From positions 3,664,233 through 3,728,232 of the forward strand of contig CAADRB010000006.1 of the NCBI GenBank assembly GCA_900708905.1: a stretch of 64,000 nucleotides of DNA, in the 5' to 3' direction. The notes below the pieces were generated by a model. That model was not told where the DNA came from. It searched no databases and saw only the letters and a list, made by a program, of their open reading frames with translations. The DNA comes from Hymenolepis diminuta (lineage: Eukaryota; Platyhelminthes; Cestoda; Cyclophyllidea; Hymenolepididae). The translations under genes and the position numbers were made by a program. Positions 1 through 12,720 of the stretch are shown here, piece after piece; the first letter of the stretch is position 1; every line of letters starts with the position of its first letter.

Positions 1-212
1 TTAAGCATCTTTATGTACTTATTTACTATGTTTAAAATGCCTGCTCTATCTTTCTGTAAGAAAATAAGAATGCTTGAAAAATCATATAAACTGTTATCTC
101 CTAATTTTCACGGCTTTTGAAAGGACAATATGAGCTGAAATGGCAAGATCGAACACCCTAATTAATCAACCAGTCAATAAACATTGGTCATCTTGAACAA
201 GAATTTGTTCAG
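1..212. other. No gene seen; sequence downstream of the LRR-like ORF
   Basis: This AT-rich stretch lies beyond the stop codon of the minus-strand ORF that follows. I see no convincing polyadenylation signal or RNA gene in it. Confidence 0.4.
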
Positions 213-694
213 TTATTTGGACAACACATCATAAAATGTTAATTTTTGGACGTTAAGCAGTGAACTAACATTAAGGAAGCATTGTACAACCTGAGTCCAA
301 ACGCGAAATGAAGTGAGACCCTTTCGGTGCTTTGACGTCGACGTCAAATATTTTAATCGGCGTTTCTTTGTCTTTAAGACACTTGTGCTTCTGATAATTG
401 AAAATCTTTCTACTGATTGGGGAATATCTTGGGAGGAAATTAAGCAATTTTCAGTTTTCAAAACGTGAAGATTCATATTTATCAGTATGTCTGTGATCCC
501 GCATTCCCCTATCCAATTCAAATTTGTCACATAGTAGGGTAAGACGCAAACCCTAAATTGACAGTCTAAAATATTAGTTAGTGACACCACTTTAGCTGAG
601 AAATGCAACTGAGTCAGGCCCAGCTCAAGTTTATATGACATGCAATAACCGATGTGACTCATTAAATCCACCTTCAAGGTCTCATCTGCTCCTC
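213..694 (-). CDS. Candidate terminal exon of a leucine-rich-repeat-like protein
   Basis: I do not recognise this as a named gene. The frame stays open from position 749 down to a TAA at 213-215, a long run for DNA this AT-rich. No ATG lies in frame upstream of 662. The exon therefore probably enters by splicing, with a plausible acceptor (TTGGGCAG) placing the exon start at 694. The inferred protein has a repeated pattern of about 20 residues: LPYYVTNLNW, then LINMNLHVLKTENC, then IPQSVERFSI. This resembles irregular leucine-rich or FNIP-type repeats and is followed by a basic patch (KTKKRRLK). Upstream exons were not found between 750 and 2400. It could also be a decayed gene or a chance ORF. 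Function is unknown. Confidence 0.38.
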
Positions 695-752
695 CTGCCC
701 AAGACTCAGAAATACTACATACGCCGCAGAATTTATATATTTTATTTATTTA

Positions 753-2406
753 AAGATATTTACAGCTATTTACGCAAATGATTTTATTAGACAATAAATT
801 AAAACCAATTGATGAAACAGACATAACACTTAATCAATGTAGAGCTTAATAATTGTGTTAATCTTTAACTCATTAATTAAATCTGAAGAAGACTACATTT
901 ACCTGTTTCCTGATTATGTAAAGAAATTACAATTACCATTATCACCTATGGTAAAGCAAATATTGCAATTTTAATCGTGAGTAAACATTAAGACATGAGG
1001 AGCAGTAAAATAGCTGAATAGTCTTAATTCATTTCAATATCTTTTACTCAATAGGTATAATCCACTATGTCATGGTCTAATATTCTAAAGTTCAAATTTA
1101 AAAGCCGTCTCCTGGATTTCTGAGTCGGCTCATGTCTGCGATGTTTAGTAGGCTGAAGTGAGTGCCTGGTTACGCCTTCTCGGTCATTTTTTCTGATACC
1201 AGCTAAAATGTCTACATTGCTGATGCCAAGCGTTTAAATTAATACAAGTAAATGCTTCCAACTACCATCAGGCTTGTTGAGTATTGGTAAATTTTGAAAA
1301 ATACATTGGTTGAAAATTAATATTGCCAAACATCAAACTGATATGGTCTATCACTCTTTAAAGCCTTTATTTAAAAATTAGGTATCGCACTTGATCTTAA
1401 AGCATTTTAAAATGCTATATGACAAATCTGGGTGAAATCATGCTGATACTAATATGGATCATTCAGTTCTTGGAGCAAATATTTACAAGATTAACAGAGT
1501 AAGCTCACAGGTGACTGATAAAACTCAGACTTGGCCAAATTCAAAGATCGAATGTGTTTCTAATTAGAACTCAAGCAGTTACTTGAAACATTTTCAAAGT
1601 AATGTTTCTGTACTACTTGCCTACTATTGTTTACTGTAAAATGATTGTAGGTTAAAGGCGGATTATGTTAGATTTGTACAACAGAAAATAAATGTGTTAC
1701 CGATAGCTCTTGTCAGAAACCTTTCGCTCAATGGATCTTGGTGAGTTTGGTACTTAATGTCGTTTCATTTACCAAATCACATACATTCCCACCACAGACA
1801 AGGACTCCATTTAATTATCTTACCATATTACGACTCTAATTGAGTTCACTTATCACATACTTAAAAGACTGGATATGCTTAAACAGACAAAAGCCAAAAC
1901 CACTTTAAGTGAGAATGCAAATCAAACAAGCCACTCCCGCGATCAATTTATATTTACACATATCCTAAGTCCTCAGCATTGACAAGATTTTAACCTTACA
2001 AAATCAAATAGTACTGAACATAATCTTTGAAGGTAGTCTTATAACTAGGTACAACCCACTTATTTATAAGAAACGAAATAAAAGATCCCTGAAGTTGAAT
2101 TATTTCCTTTTGTTTCCCATATTTGTGCCAAGTGCAAGAGGCAAATGCGAATTATTTACAATAACTACAGCCGAACAAGAACAATTTAAATACCATTGTA
2201 GTGATATTTAGCTTACAATAACTTCAGACGGCATGGACAAACAAGCTGATTTTGGACAAGCATCTCTTTAACGTAAACATCGAATGACACCGTTATGGGA
2301 CTTACAAATCTATTCATTTTTTATATCAACAAACTACTAGAGAATAAGAGATGGAGGAGGGGGTCTGGAGCTCACGTATTCTTAAATCAACCCCTCTCCC
2401 CACAAA
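753..2406. other. Intergenic AT-rich sequence, nothing recognised
   Basis: No ORF or splice-bounded exon with recognisable similarity was found on either strand. Any upstream exons of the LRR-like ORF would have to lie here. Confidence 0.4.
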
Positions 2407-2412
2407 TTTATT
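2407..2412 (-). terminator. Polyadenylation signal for SURF1
   Basis: On the minus strand this reads AATAAA, about 50 nt downstream of the SURF1 stop codon. That is a plausible short 3' UTR. The assignment rests on motif and position only, and the motif is common in AT-rich DNA. Confidence 0.45.
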
Positions 2413-2459
2413 TTAATGATTTGACCATTTTACAGTAGTCGAAGTAAAACAGCATTCAT

Positions 2460-3662
2460 TCAGAAAAAGAGCCAATACATCCACATTCCGAGTGATATAG
2501 CGCCCAAAGAGAACCTGCGAATTAGAAAACAACCGTCATAGCAACCGCAAAAGCATAATTATTGACAACATGAGTTATACTAAGTTCTTACCATGTGATG
2601 ATGTACTCAGTGTGGTTATTGCGAAGTATAACCTTGGTCTGCCCTCCTATGGGTCCACCTTTGACTGTGGATTCTTAAAAGGGTGAATAAAAATCAGATT
2701 AGATATACACAACTACTTAAATATGAAATAAGTAGCTAGTAACTCACCGTAATTAGCATCAATGAAAATGGGAAGGGTGTTAAGTGCCTGGGAAATTCGA
2801 ATGACTTCCCGCGAAAAGTACTGTCTGTGAGGTTGTTGGTCTTCTCCAGCGTTATGCATTAATTTAGGATCAGGGGTGAATGGAGGGGGCTAAAATTGAT
2901 AGTCAGAAGAGGGGAAAAATGTACCTTCTCGTTGTAGCGGATACAGCCACTGATTGTGACTTCGCCCTTAATTTGACCATCAGGACGAGTCTTGGGATCT
3001 CTCCTCATTGTGGGTACGAAACCCCGATTGACTAGGATGTACGTGCTTTGTAAATAATGAAATCAAGCAGAGACATACCCTGGTCTATCTGTAAGTTCAA
3101 AGGGAGTTATAATACAGTAACCATTTGGTGTTGGGGCTCCAAAATCACTAAGGTTGGACTGTTTTGGGGGGTGATCAGGTGTCGGTCTTGATCCCCAAGC
3201 ACTCCCATATGAGAGAGCTGGAATTTCATCAGTAATGATGGCTCGCGGACCGACAATAACTTCTCGAGCATGATCAAAACGACCAGTCACGACAACTGGT
3301 TGAAATTCTGGTAGGTCAGTGCTTGCCTTTGCTCTGAATGAAAATCAATTAAAAGCAGAATAGAAAACAGACTCTTTTGGCAAAGGGATTGGAGGGGAGG
3401 GCAAAATTGTATTGATCTTTTCAAGAAGATCAAGTTTCCAACGTCGCCGTTTAATTTGCCAGTAACCAAGACTAAACGCTGTAATGGGACATATCTAATT
3501 ATCGAATCAGAAAGGAAAGAAAAAAATTACCAAAAGGAGAAAGTGGCGAGGATTTAGTTTCTTTTCATCTTGCTCGGTTACAGAGCCGACCTTTCGAATA
3601 TGACCATAGGACTTCTGACACCGTACCATACGACGCAAAATTAAACTGGAAAAGTTGTTCAT
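2460..3662 (-). CDS. SURF1: SURF1, cytochrome c oxidase assembly factor
   Basis: SURF1 acts in the mitochondrial inner membrane during early cytochrome c oxidase assembly. Seven exons join in frame to 302 residues: 3662-3531, 3494-3373, 3333-3079, 3045-2925, 2889-2748, 2673-2592 and 2514-2460. The family is about 300 residues. Visible landmarks are a basic N-terminus suited to mitochondrial import (LILRRMVRCQK), a first membrane span running into the signature FSLGYWQIKRRRWK (residues 51-64), GRFDHAREV, TYILVNRGFVP, FIDANY and GGPIGGQT. The second span (WFSLGAISLGMWMYWLFF) ends the protein with no charged tail, unlike the human protein. The start at 3662 is preferred because it begins the import-like peptide; an in-frame ATG at 3725 is the alternative. 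Intron 2 is ambiguous: 3334-3372 (39 nt) is preferred, 3327-3368 (42 nt) also keeps frame. The other introns are 36, 33, 35, 74 and 77 nt. Confidence 0.94.
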
Positions 3663-5365
3663 ATCTGATTTTTGGAAATAAAATTGACAATTATTCGGCA
3701 AATATCCCTTTGAAGTATCATACAATCACAATAACTAACAAAAATGAAAATCTTCATAAATATTGAACCTCTCGTACAAGACAAACTATAGCCTACTGCA
3801 AAATAAATATTAATTTTAGATAATACTAATTGTAAATTCATATACCTCAATATAATTTACAAAAATACAAATATTTAAGTTAGCATAAACAGTGAATCCC
3901 CGACAATACATTCTATGAAGGCAATATCCCTGATATAAAAATGTTGAAAACTAAATGCAAACTCTGAAAGAGCATACCTATAGATTATAATCTGGTTAAA
4001 TCCGGTGTTACTAAACGGACCATTGCATATGTACCATGAGGCTAATGCATACAATCGGGCTTAGAGGATGTAAAACGACAAACTGTTCCTATTTATTTCG
4101 AAATTTCAATAAATAGCGTCAGTGCTTTAAATATTCACTTAATGGCAAGTATATTCCCCTCTTAATAATTGATTATTTTATGGAATCATTAAAATAAAAA
4201 TTCAGAGAGTAATGTAACCTCGCTCGAAAATCATTCAGAGGATAAATCAGATGGGGAATCCGCTTCCACTTATCAGTCTTCCTTGAGCATTTTTCACTTA
4301 AATTGCCTCTTAATAATTATAAATCTCAAAAATTTACAAATAGCTCGACATTTACCTCTCTATTTGGAATCAGTTTGCATATATTAATTTTCACCCATTC
4401 GGAAAAAATTTAAATCAAACTGCAGACAGTATGACCCTCCAATAATTAGTGCGTTGATTAAAAATTATGAGTAAAAGGTGGATAATTTGATAATCATCCA
4501 TCTCTAATACGCATCGATTTCCTTGTACATCTTCCTTTATATAATTGTCACGTATAATTCATCAAAATACCTGAATTCATGCGTAAACCGCTCGGTAGTT
4601 TGCACACTGAGCACAGCTACATCCAGTTACTAATCCTAATTTCGACCCATTCATCAGGCTGCTATATATCTCCTAAATTCGAAATACGATGACCGGATCT
4701 ATAAGCTTGGCATGATAATAGGCCTAAGAAAAGGTAGCACCTATTATTCATAGTCGTCTATCTCACATCACAAAACAAATAAGAATCCATACCATAAATT
4801 TGGACAAATTAATTTGGAATAATTCACCTAACTAGAATGAATTTTCTTCCTCAAAGTAAATAAATCATTAATTCCCAGCCACATATAACCAAACAGTCTA
4901 AATAAGACTCCTAAACAAAGTAAACCATACTCGAAAGTAATAAGAAATGGAAACTAGAAGATTCCTCATATCATTTCCAGATTACCATTATGATACTCCC
5001 ACTTTTACTATTTTAACGGCATCCAACTCGTGTACTAGAGAGGGGATGAGACATTAGAGGAGCACATTGCATTAACACTCGCGCGCACTATCCTAGTGGA
5101 GGCAATCGGCGATCTTCCATTCAAACAACATTCCAAGATCAACGACCTTAATAGGCATTACAGCCACAGTTACTATTGGTTAAACTGTCTAACATAATAA
5201 TTGAATTTGACGAAAACGAAGAAATTAGAAGTATAATTTGAATATCATCCCCTCAATTAGATAATTTCCAAATTTTCAACCAATAACCATGGAAGAAGAC
5301 GAGCAGGTGAAAGTACAAATATTTGCTTAATAATATACACAATAATATACATCAACATCCACCAT
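3663..5365. other. SURF1-PRPF38A intergenic region
   Basis: About 1.7 kb separates the PRPF38A stop from the SURF1 start. Both genes are on the minus strand, so this stretch holds the PRPF38A 3' end and presumably the SURF1 promoter. I see no ORF of interest, no clear TATA box and no obvious AATAAA close behind PRPF38A. Confidence 0.4.
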
Positions 5366-7428
5366 TCAGTGTCGATGTCCACGATCACGGTCCTTTCGTC
5401 TACGATCTTCAAATAAGGAAAGATGAAAGGGGGGAATAAACAATGAATGTAAAATATCAAAGAAACAACTTACCAGAATTAGATCTACCTCTCCCCCGAT
5501 CTCGAGAATCGCTGCGACTTCGGCTAAAATTATAAGAAATCAATAATGAAACATTTGGAAAACGTCATATAAACAGGCAGGCTACTATTTTTAGCCCTTT
5601 AAGGCTTCGTAATTCCCCGAATTTAACCAACCGTTAGACATTTCCAATAAAACTCAACTAAATTGAATAAATGTTAGCAATTCGGAAATCAATAACTCAC
5701 ACTGGTGGTTTATCTACTTCTGACGGCATTAACTAAGACCCAAAGTTGAAATTCTGGTTAATACTAGTCACCAGAGAATGGGCTCCCAGTGAGATTTTCT
5801 AATTAGGTAAGTCTCATAATGACTTCCTATTACCAACGGTGAGTTTTGAAAACAATTTCCTGCCTGGGGTTTGGGAATTAATTTAATAAAGTATTGATTG
5901 ATAAATTTAATTCCCATCTAAGCATGGTGATGCAGAGGCAAAACAATGACCATATTCAGTGACTGAAACGCTTGTCGCAACCGGTTACCGCTAATTAAGA
6001 GGTATGCAGACATGTTATTTTCCCAATCAGTGTTCAGAATATATTTCCCTTATATAATAAAACATCTACAAACCAATCTTATTAGTTCAAAAATCAAATC
6101 TAAAGAAAGGCTTAAGGCTACATAAGTTTCAAACACAGTGAAATCATCTTCAGTCTTTGTCAAAAAGATTGAAACATCAACAAAAACTCTTACTGTCATA
6201 GATACAAGTGGAAACGGCCACAAAATCATAATTACATTAACCGTTGCCTAAAGAAATCAATTACCAATTCAAACAAGAAACCTGAGATGAAAACTACTGA
6301 GAACACAAAATCATCCCCATGAATTTGTGCAATCACATGGTCTTCCAAGACAGAAAAACTAGACCTTTTGATAATAATGCCAAAAAGTTGAATCGAATAA
6401 TTAGATAGGCAAAGAAGACTAGATGCTACCACGAAAAAGGTAAATACTCTAACTATATGTTCCAAAATCAATCGAACTATGCGTTACGAGTTATACCATA
6501 GAAGACCAAATGATACCAGGAAGATATAAAAAGAAAATGCAAAGCAATTTACCGTCTCCTATCCCTCTCCTCTCGATCTCTCCGTCTATCACGATCCCGT
6601 TCACTGCGATCGTGCGGTCGATAAGGTGAATCTTCACGATGTCGGTGCCTTCTCCGTCTTCTCTCCTCGTCATCACTGGCATCTCGATCTCGATGCTTAT
6701 CCCTCTTATGTTCCTTTCTGTCCCTTGCATCATCACTCTCCTGCTGCTGCTGTTCATCCTCAAGCTCCTCATTCAAGTTGATATCTTCTAGATCTTCATC
6801 CAGAATAGACTGTCGTGGCTCAAGGAGATTTAAATCCTCCAAGACGGAACGCTTCTGCAAACGTGGGAGAATTACATCACAAACTCGTTCCTCGTTGAGC
6901 AACTGATCGATAAACTCATCTACTCGGATTATAGAGAATTCTGAAAAGTAGGGAGTATTAGTAAACAAAACTGGCAACTTACTTCCAGTGGTATCTTGTT
7001 GCTTGAGTTTTCGAAAATCATTGTATAGAGCTTCAAGATACTTATAAATTTCAACTGATTCACCAACAAGACGTAAGTAGAAGGCACCAAGTGCTCTAGC
7101 GTACTTGTAATCTTCTTGTTTAATAAACTCGATGACGATATCTTTGTCCGGTTGAATTTGGAGCATTTTGAGAACAAGGCAAATAAAGGGAGTGGGCTTG
7201 GTCAGGCCGCTGTAGGTTCCTCCAATATACTTTAATTCTACAGCCTTATCGACAAGAAGTTCAGCTAAAGAAAATTAGCTACAAATAAGATATTTTACAG
7301 GTTAGGGCGAAGCAGTGTTCCTTCCAGAATTGGCATTCGTAAATGCGGCTACGAATAATTTTTTCAATCAGGTATTGGGGATTTGTTCCATGGAGGGTAT
7401 GTGCATCTTTAACAGTACGATTGGCCAT
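5366..7428 (-). CDS. PRPF38A: PRPF38A, pre-mRNA splicing factor 38A
   Basis: PRP38 proteins belong to the U4/U6.U5 tri-snRNP and are needed for spliceosome activation in the nucleus. Five exons join in frame to 296 residues: 7428-7299, 7264-6983, 6940-6553, 5523-5474 and 5406-5366. The human protein is 312 residues. The N-terminus MANRTVKDAHTLHGTNPQYL is nearly identical to that of animal PRPF38A. The PRP38 fold follows (residues about 10-168), with KPTPF, KMLQIQP, YLRLVGE, VDEFIDQLL and VILPRLQKR. After it come an acidic stretch and an Arg-rich, RS/RD/RE-type tail (about 207-296), ending in the two small exons of 50 and 41 nt. The start is fixed by family conservation and by an in-frame TAA 9 nt upstream. 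Introns are 34, 42, 1029 and 67 nt. The 42-nt intron has no stop in frame. Confidence 0.97.
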
Positions 7429-10400
7429 TCTTTCTTAAAATAAAAGTGAAAAAATACACCAACGAAGTGCACACTTAATTATAACAGCAGACGAATGTTG
7501 CGCATTACTTTTATTCACTCAAACAAATATCCCTTAATGTTTATTTAAAAATTTTGAAATAATTTAACAAATTCACATAATATGTTGACTAAATATCGCA
7601 CTAACATATTTTTAACCATCCAAATACTCTTAATAGACTGTGATTTTGATGCCACATATTTTATATATCGATTTTCCTAAATTATTTTTAGCCAACCTGT
7701 GATGCAATCTAGTTTATGTTTACGGTTTGATTACTTGTCAAAGCCATTTTAATATAATATAATTTAAAATCAATTGTCATATGCCTTACGTGGTTGAAAA
7801 CCATTAAACTTATTAATTCCTCCAACTTAAAAGCCCAGATATCAGTCTGATAGAGGAAGAATGTTTAGTTATTTTCATAGGATTTTTCAAAATTACGCAT
7901 TTCACTTTATCTACTGGCTCAAGAAATATATGCTCGCATTTGATTTCTGTAAGTCTTCCTGAGCTCTTGGACACTTTCTGCTGAATAAAGTAATGTTATG
8001 ATCGGTTTTTGGTCCGCTAACTTGTAGCAGTTACTTGATCATACAAAGCTCTAATTTGGCATCCTTACCTATTTAAATGATGCCTATAGTCAAGTTTCCA
8101 AAATTCGAAGGGGAGCATAGCGAATGCGATAAGAAAAATGGGAGTTCTAATTTCGCAGTGACAGCAACTATTTGAAGAATCATTCAAACCTTTCGCTTCA
8201 TCAATTTATGTGCACTCGATTTTATTTAATTACACTTTTATTTCACTTTTATATCTCTCTTACACACATAAAATGCAATTCAACGGATCTTTAATAAAGA
8301 ATTCTTCTTTTCTGGTATCTCTAAAACAAATTTAACTCCTTACACTCATATATGGAAGATTATTAATAATCGAATAAAAATATTTTAATTCAAGCATCAT
8401 TATTATATAGCCCTATTCATTTAAAAAACTCACCACACTTTCTCTATGGACTTTCGACTACTTAGTGCAGAAGATTAGGTGTGAATTGTAGTTTTAGAGA
8501 CTGAAGGGAATTTATGCAATTTAAGACAAATAAATAAGGAAGGGTATTAGGTCAATTGTATGATAATAAGATAGAAATAAGGACCGAAAAATGAAACGAA
8601 ATGCAAGAGGTAAATAGAAGCGGTCATTTTGCTTTGATGACCACAACTCTACACCCTGAAAGGGAGCCCTGAATAGGACTATATAGTCTGATCCAGCTAA
8701 TGGCCAAGTTCCTCCTATGTTTAGGTGATTTTTCCACTTTGGGTGCAGGTGTGGGTGCTTCTCTTCGGTCTAACGATTTATCTTTACATTATTGATAGTT
8801 AAAATACAACCACCGCCATAGAGATGGTTAATTTACTTGGATTTTTGTCACGATTCCAGGAGCTACACGCGATCGCTTAATAAGAAAGGGCTGGTATGCA
8901 ACCTTGAGGCCACCTGCAAAATATAAATAGCTCATTCCAAGACAAAGCATAGACCCTGTGACATTGACCTATGCTTGTCGGCGTCCTAATCAGATAACTT
9001 CGAAAATTCCAAACTGGTGTTGTGGAAAAGATTAGCAGATTTTTAGGTTGATTGAATGTGGTAAGTTTCTCTTAACTCTAATGAACTAGTGCAAAGGGTA
9101 TCAGGAAAGGAATAGCCGAATTCTCAACTCAACACCTGATAAGGCAATGCTAACTACCATATTAGAAGATAGCAAATGCCAGTTAATCACCTGACGATCC
9201 GGAACGGCAAGACCTTGACAACAGCTATTCACTTATGCGATCTGGATATGTACATAATGTTATAATCTGTTCTTCTCTGTAGGATACCGTAACCGATTCC
9301 TACATTCCCTGAGACATTGTATTAGCTATTAATACGATCAGACAATACCACAATACATAATGGCCCAAACCATTATATCAAAAATAGGATAGGTCGATTT
9401 ATATCATGCGCCATTTACAACCGTAATGTATGTAGATTTGTTCGAACAAAGGGGAATTAAAAAGTGAAAAATAAAGAATACTACATATAAGAATTATTAT
9501 GGGGAAAATACTATTTTCTTATGTGTAACACATATTAGCCTATCATCACGCAGAGGCACCGAAAATAAAACACGACTTACGTCACAATAAAAACTTCCGA
9601 ATATAAACCAAATATCAGTAAAGTAAGATGGCCCGTCCAGCCATCTCCAAATCGTTCTAATGACATGAATGACTTGACATATTCCTTCTGTATGGCCCCA
9701 GTTCACATCACACCAAAACACATCCCCTTACTCTAAATATCAAAAGCAATTTGCTTCCGTGTCTTTGCTGTTGATAAGCTGATAAAGTATTTCACAACAG
9801 ATCCCGTTCTCAACCATAACTGAAAATAACGGCTTATTCAATTCTAGACACTTTGGGAGGGATAGATACTCATAAATCAAGTGGAAAAATCTCATGCCAA
9901 AAGAGCTTTGTTTGATTATAAAGTTCGATACAGATTTATTATTCTGATGACGTCAAGTCAAGCTAAACGACTGCTACTATTGCATTTCGGTCAGATACAG
10001 CCGAATAAACAAATAGTTGAGATAGAGTTATTTTTTACTTACCCATAACAAATGCTCGATATTTGAAAAGAAAATGAAGAAATTCAGTTTATAATCATGG
10101 TGGGTTGCGCAACATACACTTGGAAACTCTCAATTGTATTCAGTGCTTCATATAATGTTTTGAATATATTAGATATAATAGGGGAAACGAAAAGATAATT
10201 TCAGAAAATCGGAGAGTGTATAATGAGTTTTCGAGATCAAAATGGTGTAATTTTTCAAACGATGCCAAATTTTAAAAGAAGAGAACTAAAGTTTAAACCA
10301 TGTTGGTTAGCGAATGTTGTGAATCATTTACGATGGGAATAGTCATCTAGTAGCTTTATTATAAGGACTATTGTGCCAAAAGTGTCGGTTGATCGATAAT

Positions 10401-12261
10401 CGAAACGATAGTAGCAAGCAAAAAATGAGGTTTAGAAAGTATCAACTTAACAATATAACAAAGAACTCAGATGCTTATCTTGGTAGAGGCATTTGTTTGA
10501 TAGACTATTCACTTACGTTTGTTTGCACGGTCTCATTTTTTTCAGTCTCGCTAGCTTATCTGCAGGCAGTTTGAACACTTTGCGTTAGATTCCAACTATC
10601 CCTAAGAGAATTGAACTCTGCGGGTCCTGATGACAAAATTCTTTTTGTGATCCTTGACTCCTCATAACTTTGAGTTAATTATGTCCAAATGATATTAAAT
10701 TAAGCTAGTTGTGGGTCTGCTTTTGTAAATCAGATCAACCAAATAAAGCTGTAGAGTGTTAACTAGGTGGAAACTTGAGAGTCTATGTATGCATCATAGA
10801 GTGTATGAATCCAAAGTAGCACTGATCTCGACAATAAAGCTACCTTGAGGGTCTGACTGAGTTAACCTTAGAACTGTCTCCTTACAAATCTAACCATAGT
10901 CCTAGAGACTAACATAATACAACCGCCCTTTCAAAATCAGAAGACAAAGAGTTGATTTTGAACGCTAGTGTACAGGAAGGCATCAGAGGGATGAGAGAGG
11001 AGGAAAGAGAAAAGGAAGGGGAGGAAGTAGGGAGTGAGAGAGTTGGGAATAAACGTCTAACTCAGCTTATGTAAACTATAAGTTGTGAGAAAAGCATGCT
11101 AGAAAAGGTTATCCGTTTTTGTGTTCTTTGTGGGTCACTGTGTGATAAATAAGATGCGCAGATATATGAGCTTGCAAATTTAAGAATACAATATGAGAGT
11201 CGTGTAAGACATATTTTCTTGAAGGATACCCTGCTATATGAAGCCATAATACATTATCATGTTCAGGTATTTGCATTAACGAAGCCAGTCAAGTTCACCG
11301 AAGCGCACATGCATATCAATCATCAAATATTCGCTTGTGCTTCTCCGTTATGGTTCAGATCATCCGTCTGTGTTATATGCCCAACGTCGATGGCGTGTTC
11401 TTAATTTCTCTCTCTACCTAATTTGCATTGCTATTATTTGTATTGCCCCGGTATATACTCAAACATCGACGTTCTGATTTAAAAGAGGATTGTCTTTCGC
11501 TAAACATTAGAAAGCTCCTTGACTTTTTAAGTGAAATATCTCAGCAAAACAGATTTACGCCTTTTACATTACTTCTTACAGATCCGTAGTCATGCTACCG
11601 GAGATGCTACGCAAAAGAACCGGTAGCTAACAAAATCCTCGGAAACTGTATACGGTGTTTAATAAGTGTTGTGGTAGGGAATGAAGATATTGCATCGAAA
11701 GAGAAGCTTATAGTGAAGGATTGACAAAATCAGAGGCAGAGAATGATAATGGAGAAATGGGCTGCAACACTCTCACATGTTCATGTATTATTATGATTTT
11801 CAGATGATACTCTATTTTTTGATTATTTGAACACCAAAAATATAAAATCGGTTAACTCTTTCAACTTACTTTAATTCACCTTCTTATCACAGGTCGAGTT
11901 CCAGAGCTGAGACCTGTTCCCTTCCCTTGCCCCCTTTCCTCCATCGTTACTGTGAGGTTTTCCAAAATACATTTTGACCTACTTGATCCACTCACTCGGG
12001 AAAGGCCATTGTATCTTATTGACCTTCAGGAAACGCATTAGTCCGGTGAGGGAATGTATAGCGTAATTTAGTCGAGCTCCATAATAAATTCACTTTACCC
12101 GCTTTAGGACGATCAATACTTACTATTTCTCCTCTGCCATTCAGCAGAATGGTCATAGCAATAATGTAGATGGTTGGTAGGAAGTCTAATCGAATATTTT
12201 CAGTGCATTCGAAGAAACTCACAAACTTCATCTTTGGTATACTGGATCATTAATTATTGAA
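7429..12261. other. Intergenic region upstream of PRPF38A, no gene supported
   Basis: This AT-rich stretch begins with the presumed PRPF38A promoter. Only short unrecognised ORFs occur. A purine-rich (GGA/GAA) tract lies at about 10985-11045. I see no RNA gene. Confidence 0.4.
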
Positions 12262-12720
12262 TTTCTACGCTTACACCCGGATATTTAAGACCACCCGTGC
12301 AGAATCCATCCCTGCTATTATTGGCTAAAAGGCAGCCAGTCATTTTTTCCATATCAGTTCTATATAAGCAAATTTATTTCCTCAGTAAAATATCCTCGTT
12401 TAAGCTGAAAGTCTTCTGCCTTCTTCTTCCTGAGGTCTGAGTAATGAATAGCTGTAAAAATAATTAAACTTACAAATTCTCTACAAAGCTTGATCCCATT
12501 TTTCCTAATTTCCCTCCAGGCAATAACTTCGCAATTAATTTACTAGCCCCACTTAGCTCCAAAGCATTTAAAACATAGAGAGATAACTATGTTTTATAAC
12601 CCATCCTCATTTCATTTCATTGAACGAGACAATGGATAATGTCCTCCAACTCTCTCCTGACATGCACGCAAACAAATTAAATTTATGCAACCATCTAGCT
12701 GGCGAGGCACTGGATGTGTA
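12262..12720 (+). repeat. Dispersed repeat family 1, copy at 12.3 kb
   Basis: By-eye alignment matches this stretch to 62994-63480. Shared blocks include TAAGACCACC, GAATCCATCCCTGC, a motif near TTTCCTCAGTAAA, and CACTGGATGTG near the end. Further relatives lie at 31880-32345 and 33500-33615. The copies are strongly diverged and indel-rich, so boundaries are approximate. No coding content is recognised and the element class is unknown. Confidence 0.45.

Noticed and set aside
239..249. AATTTTTGG, resembling an Sm-protein binding site of an snRNA
   Set aside because: The flanking sequence does not match any U-snRNA, and the motif is common in AT-rich DNA.
6491..6772. Minus-strand frame of 93 codons overlapping the PRPF38A tail
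   Set aside because: It is a shadow of the Arg-rich low-complexity PRPF38A coding sequence in another frame.
2460..7428. SURF1 and PRPF38A as a trans-spliced operon
   Set aside because: They share strand and order, but the 1.7-kb spacing is far larger than typical flatworm polycistronic spacing, and no functional link is known.
9497..9721. Minus-strand ORF with WRWLDGPSYF and a following GTAAGT donor-like site
   Set aside because: It looks exon-like, but I could not match it to any family and found no partner exons.
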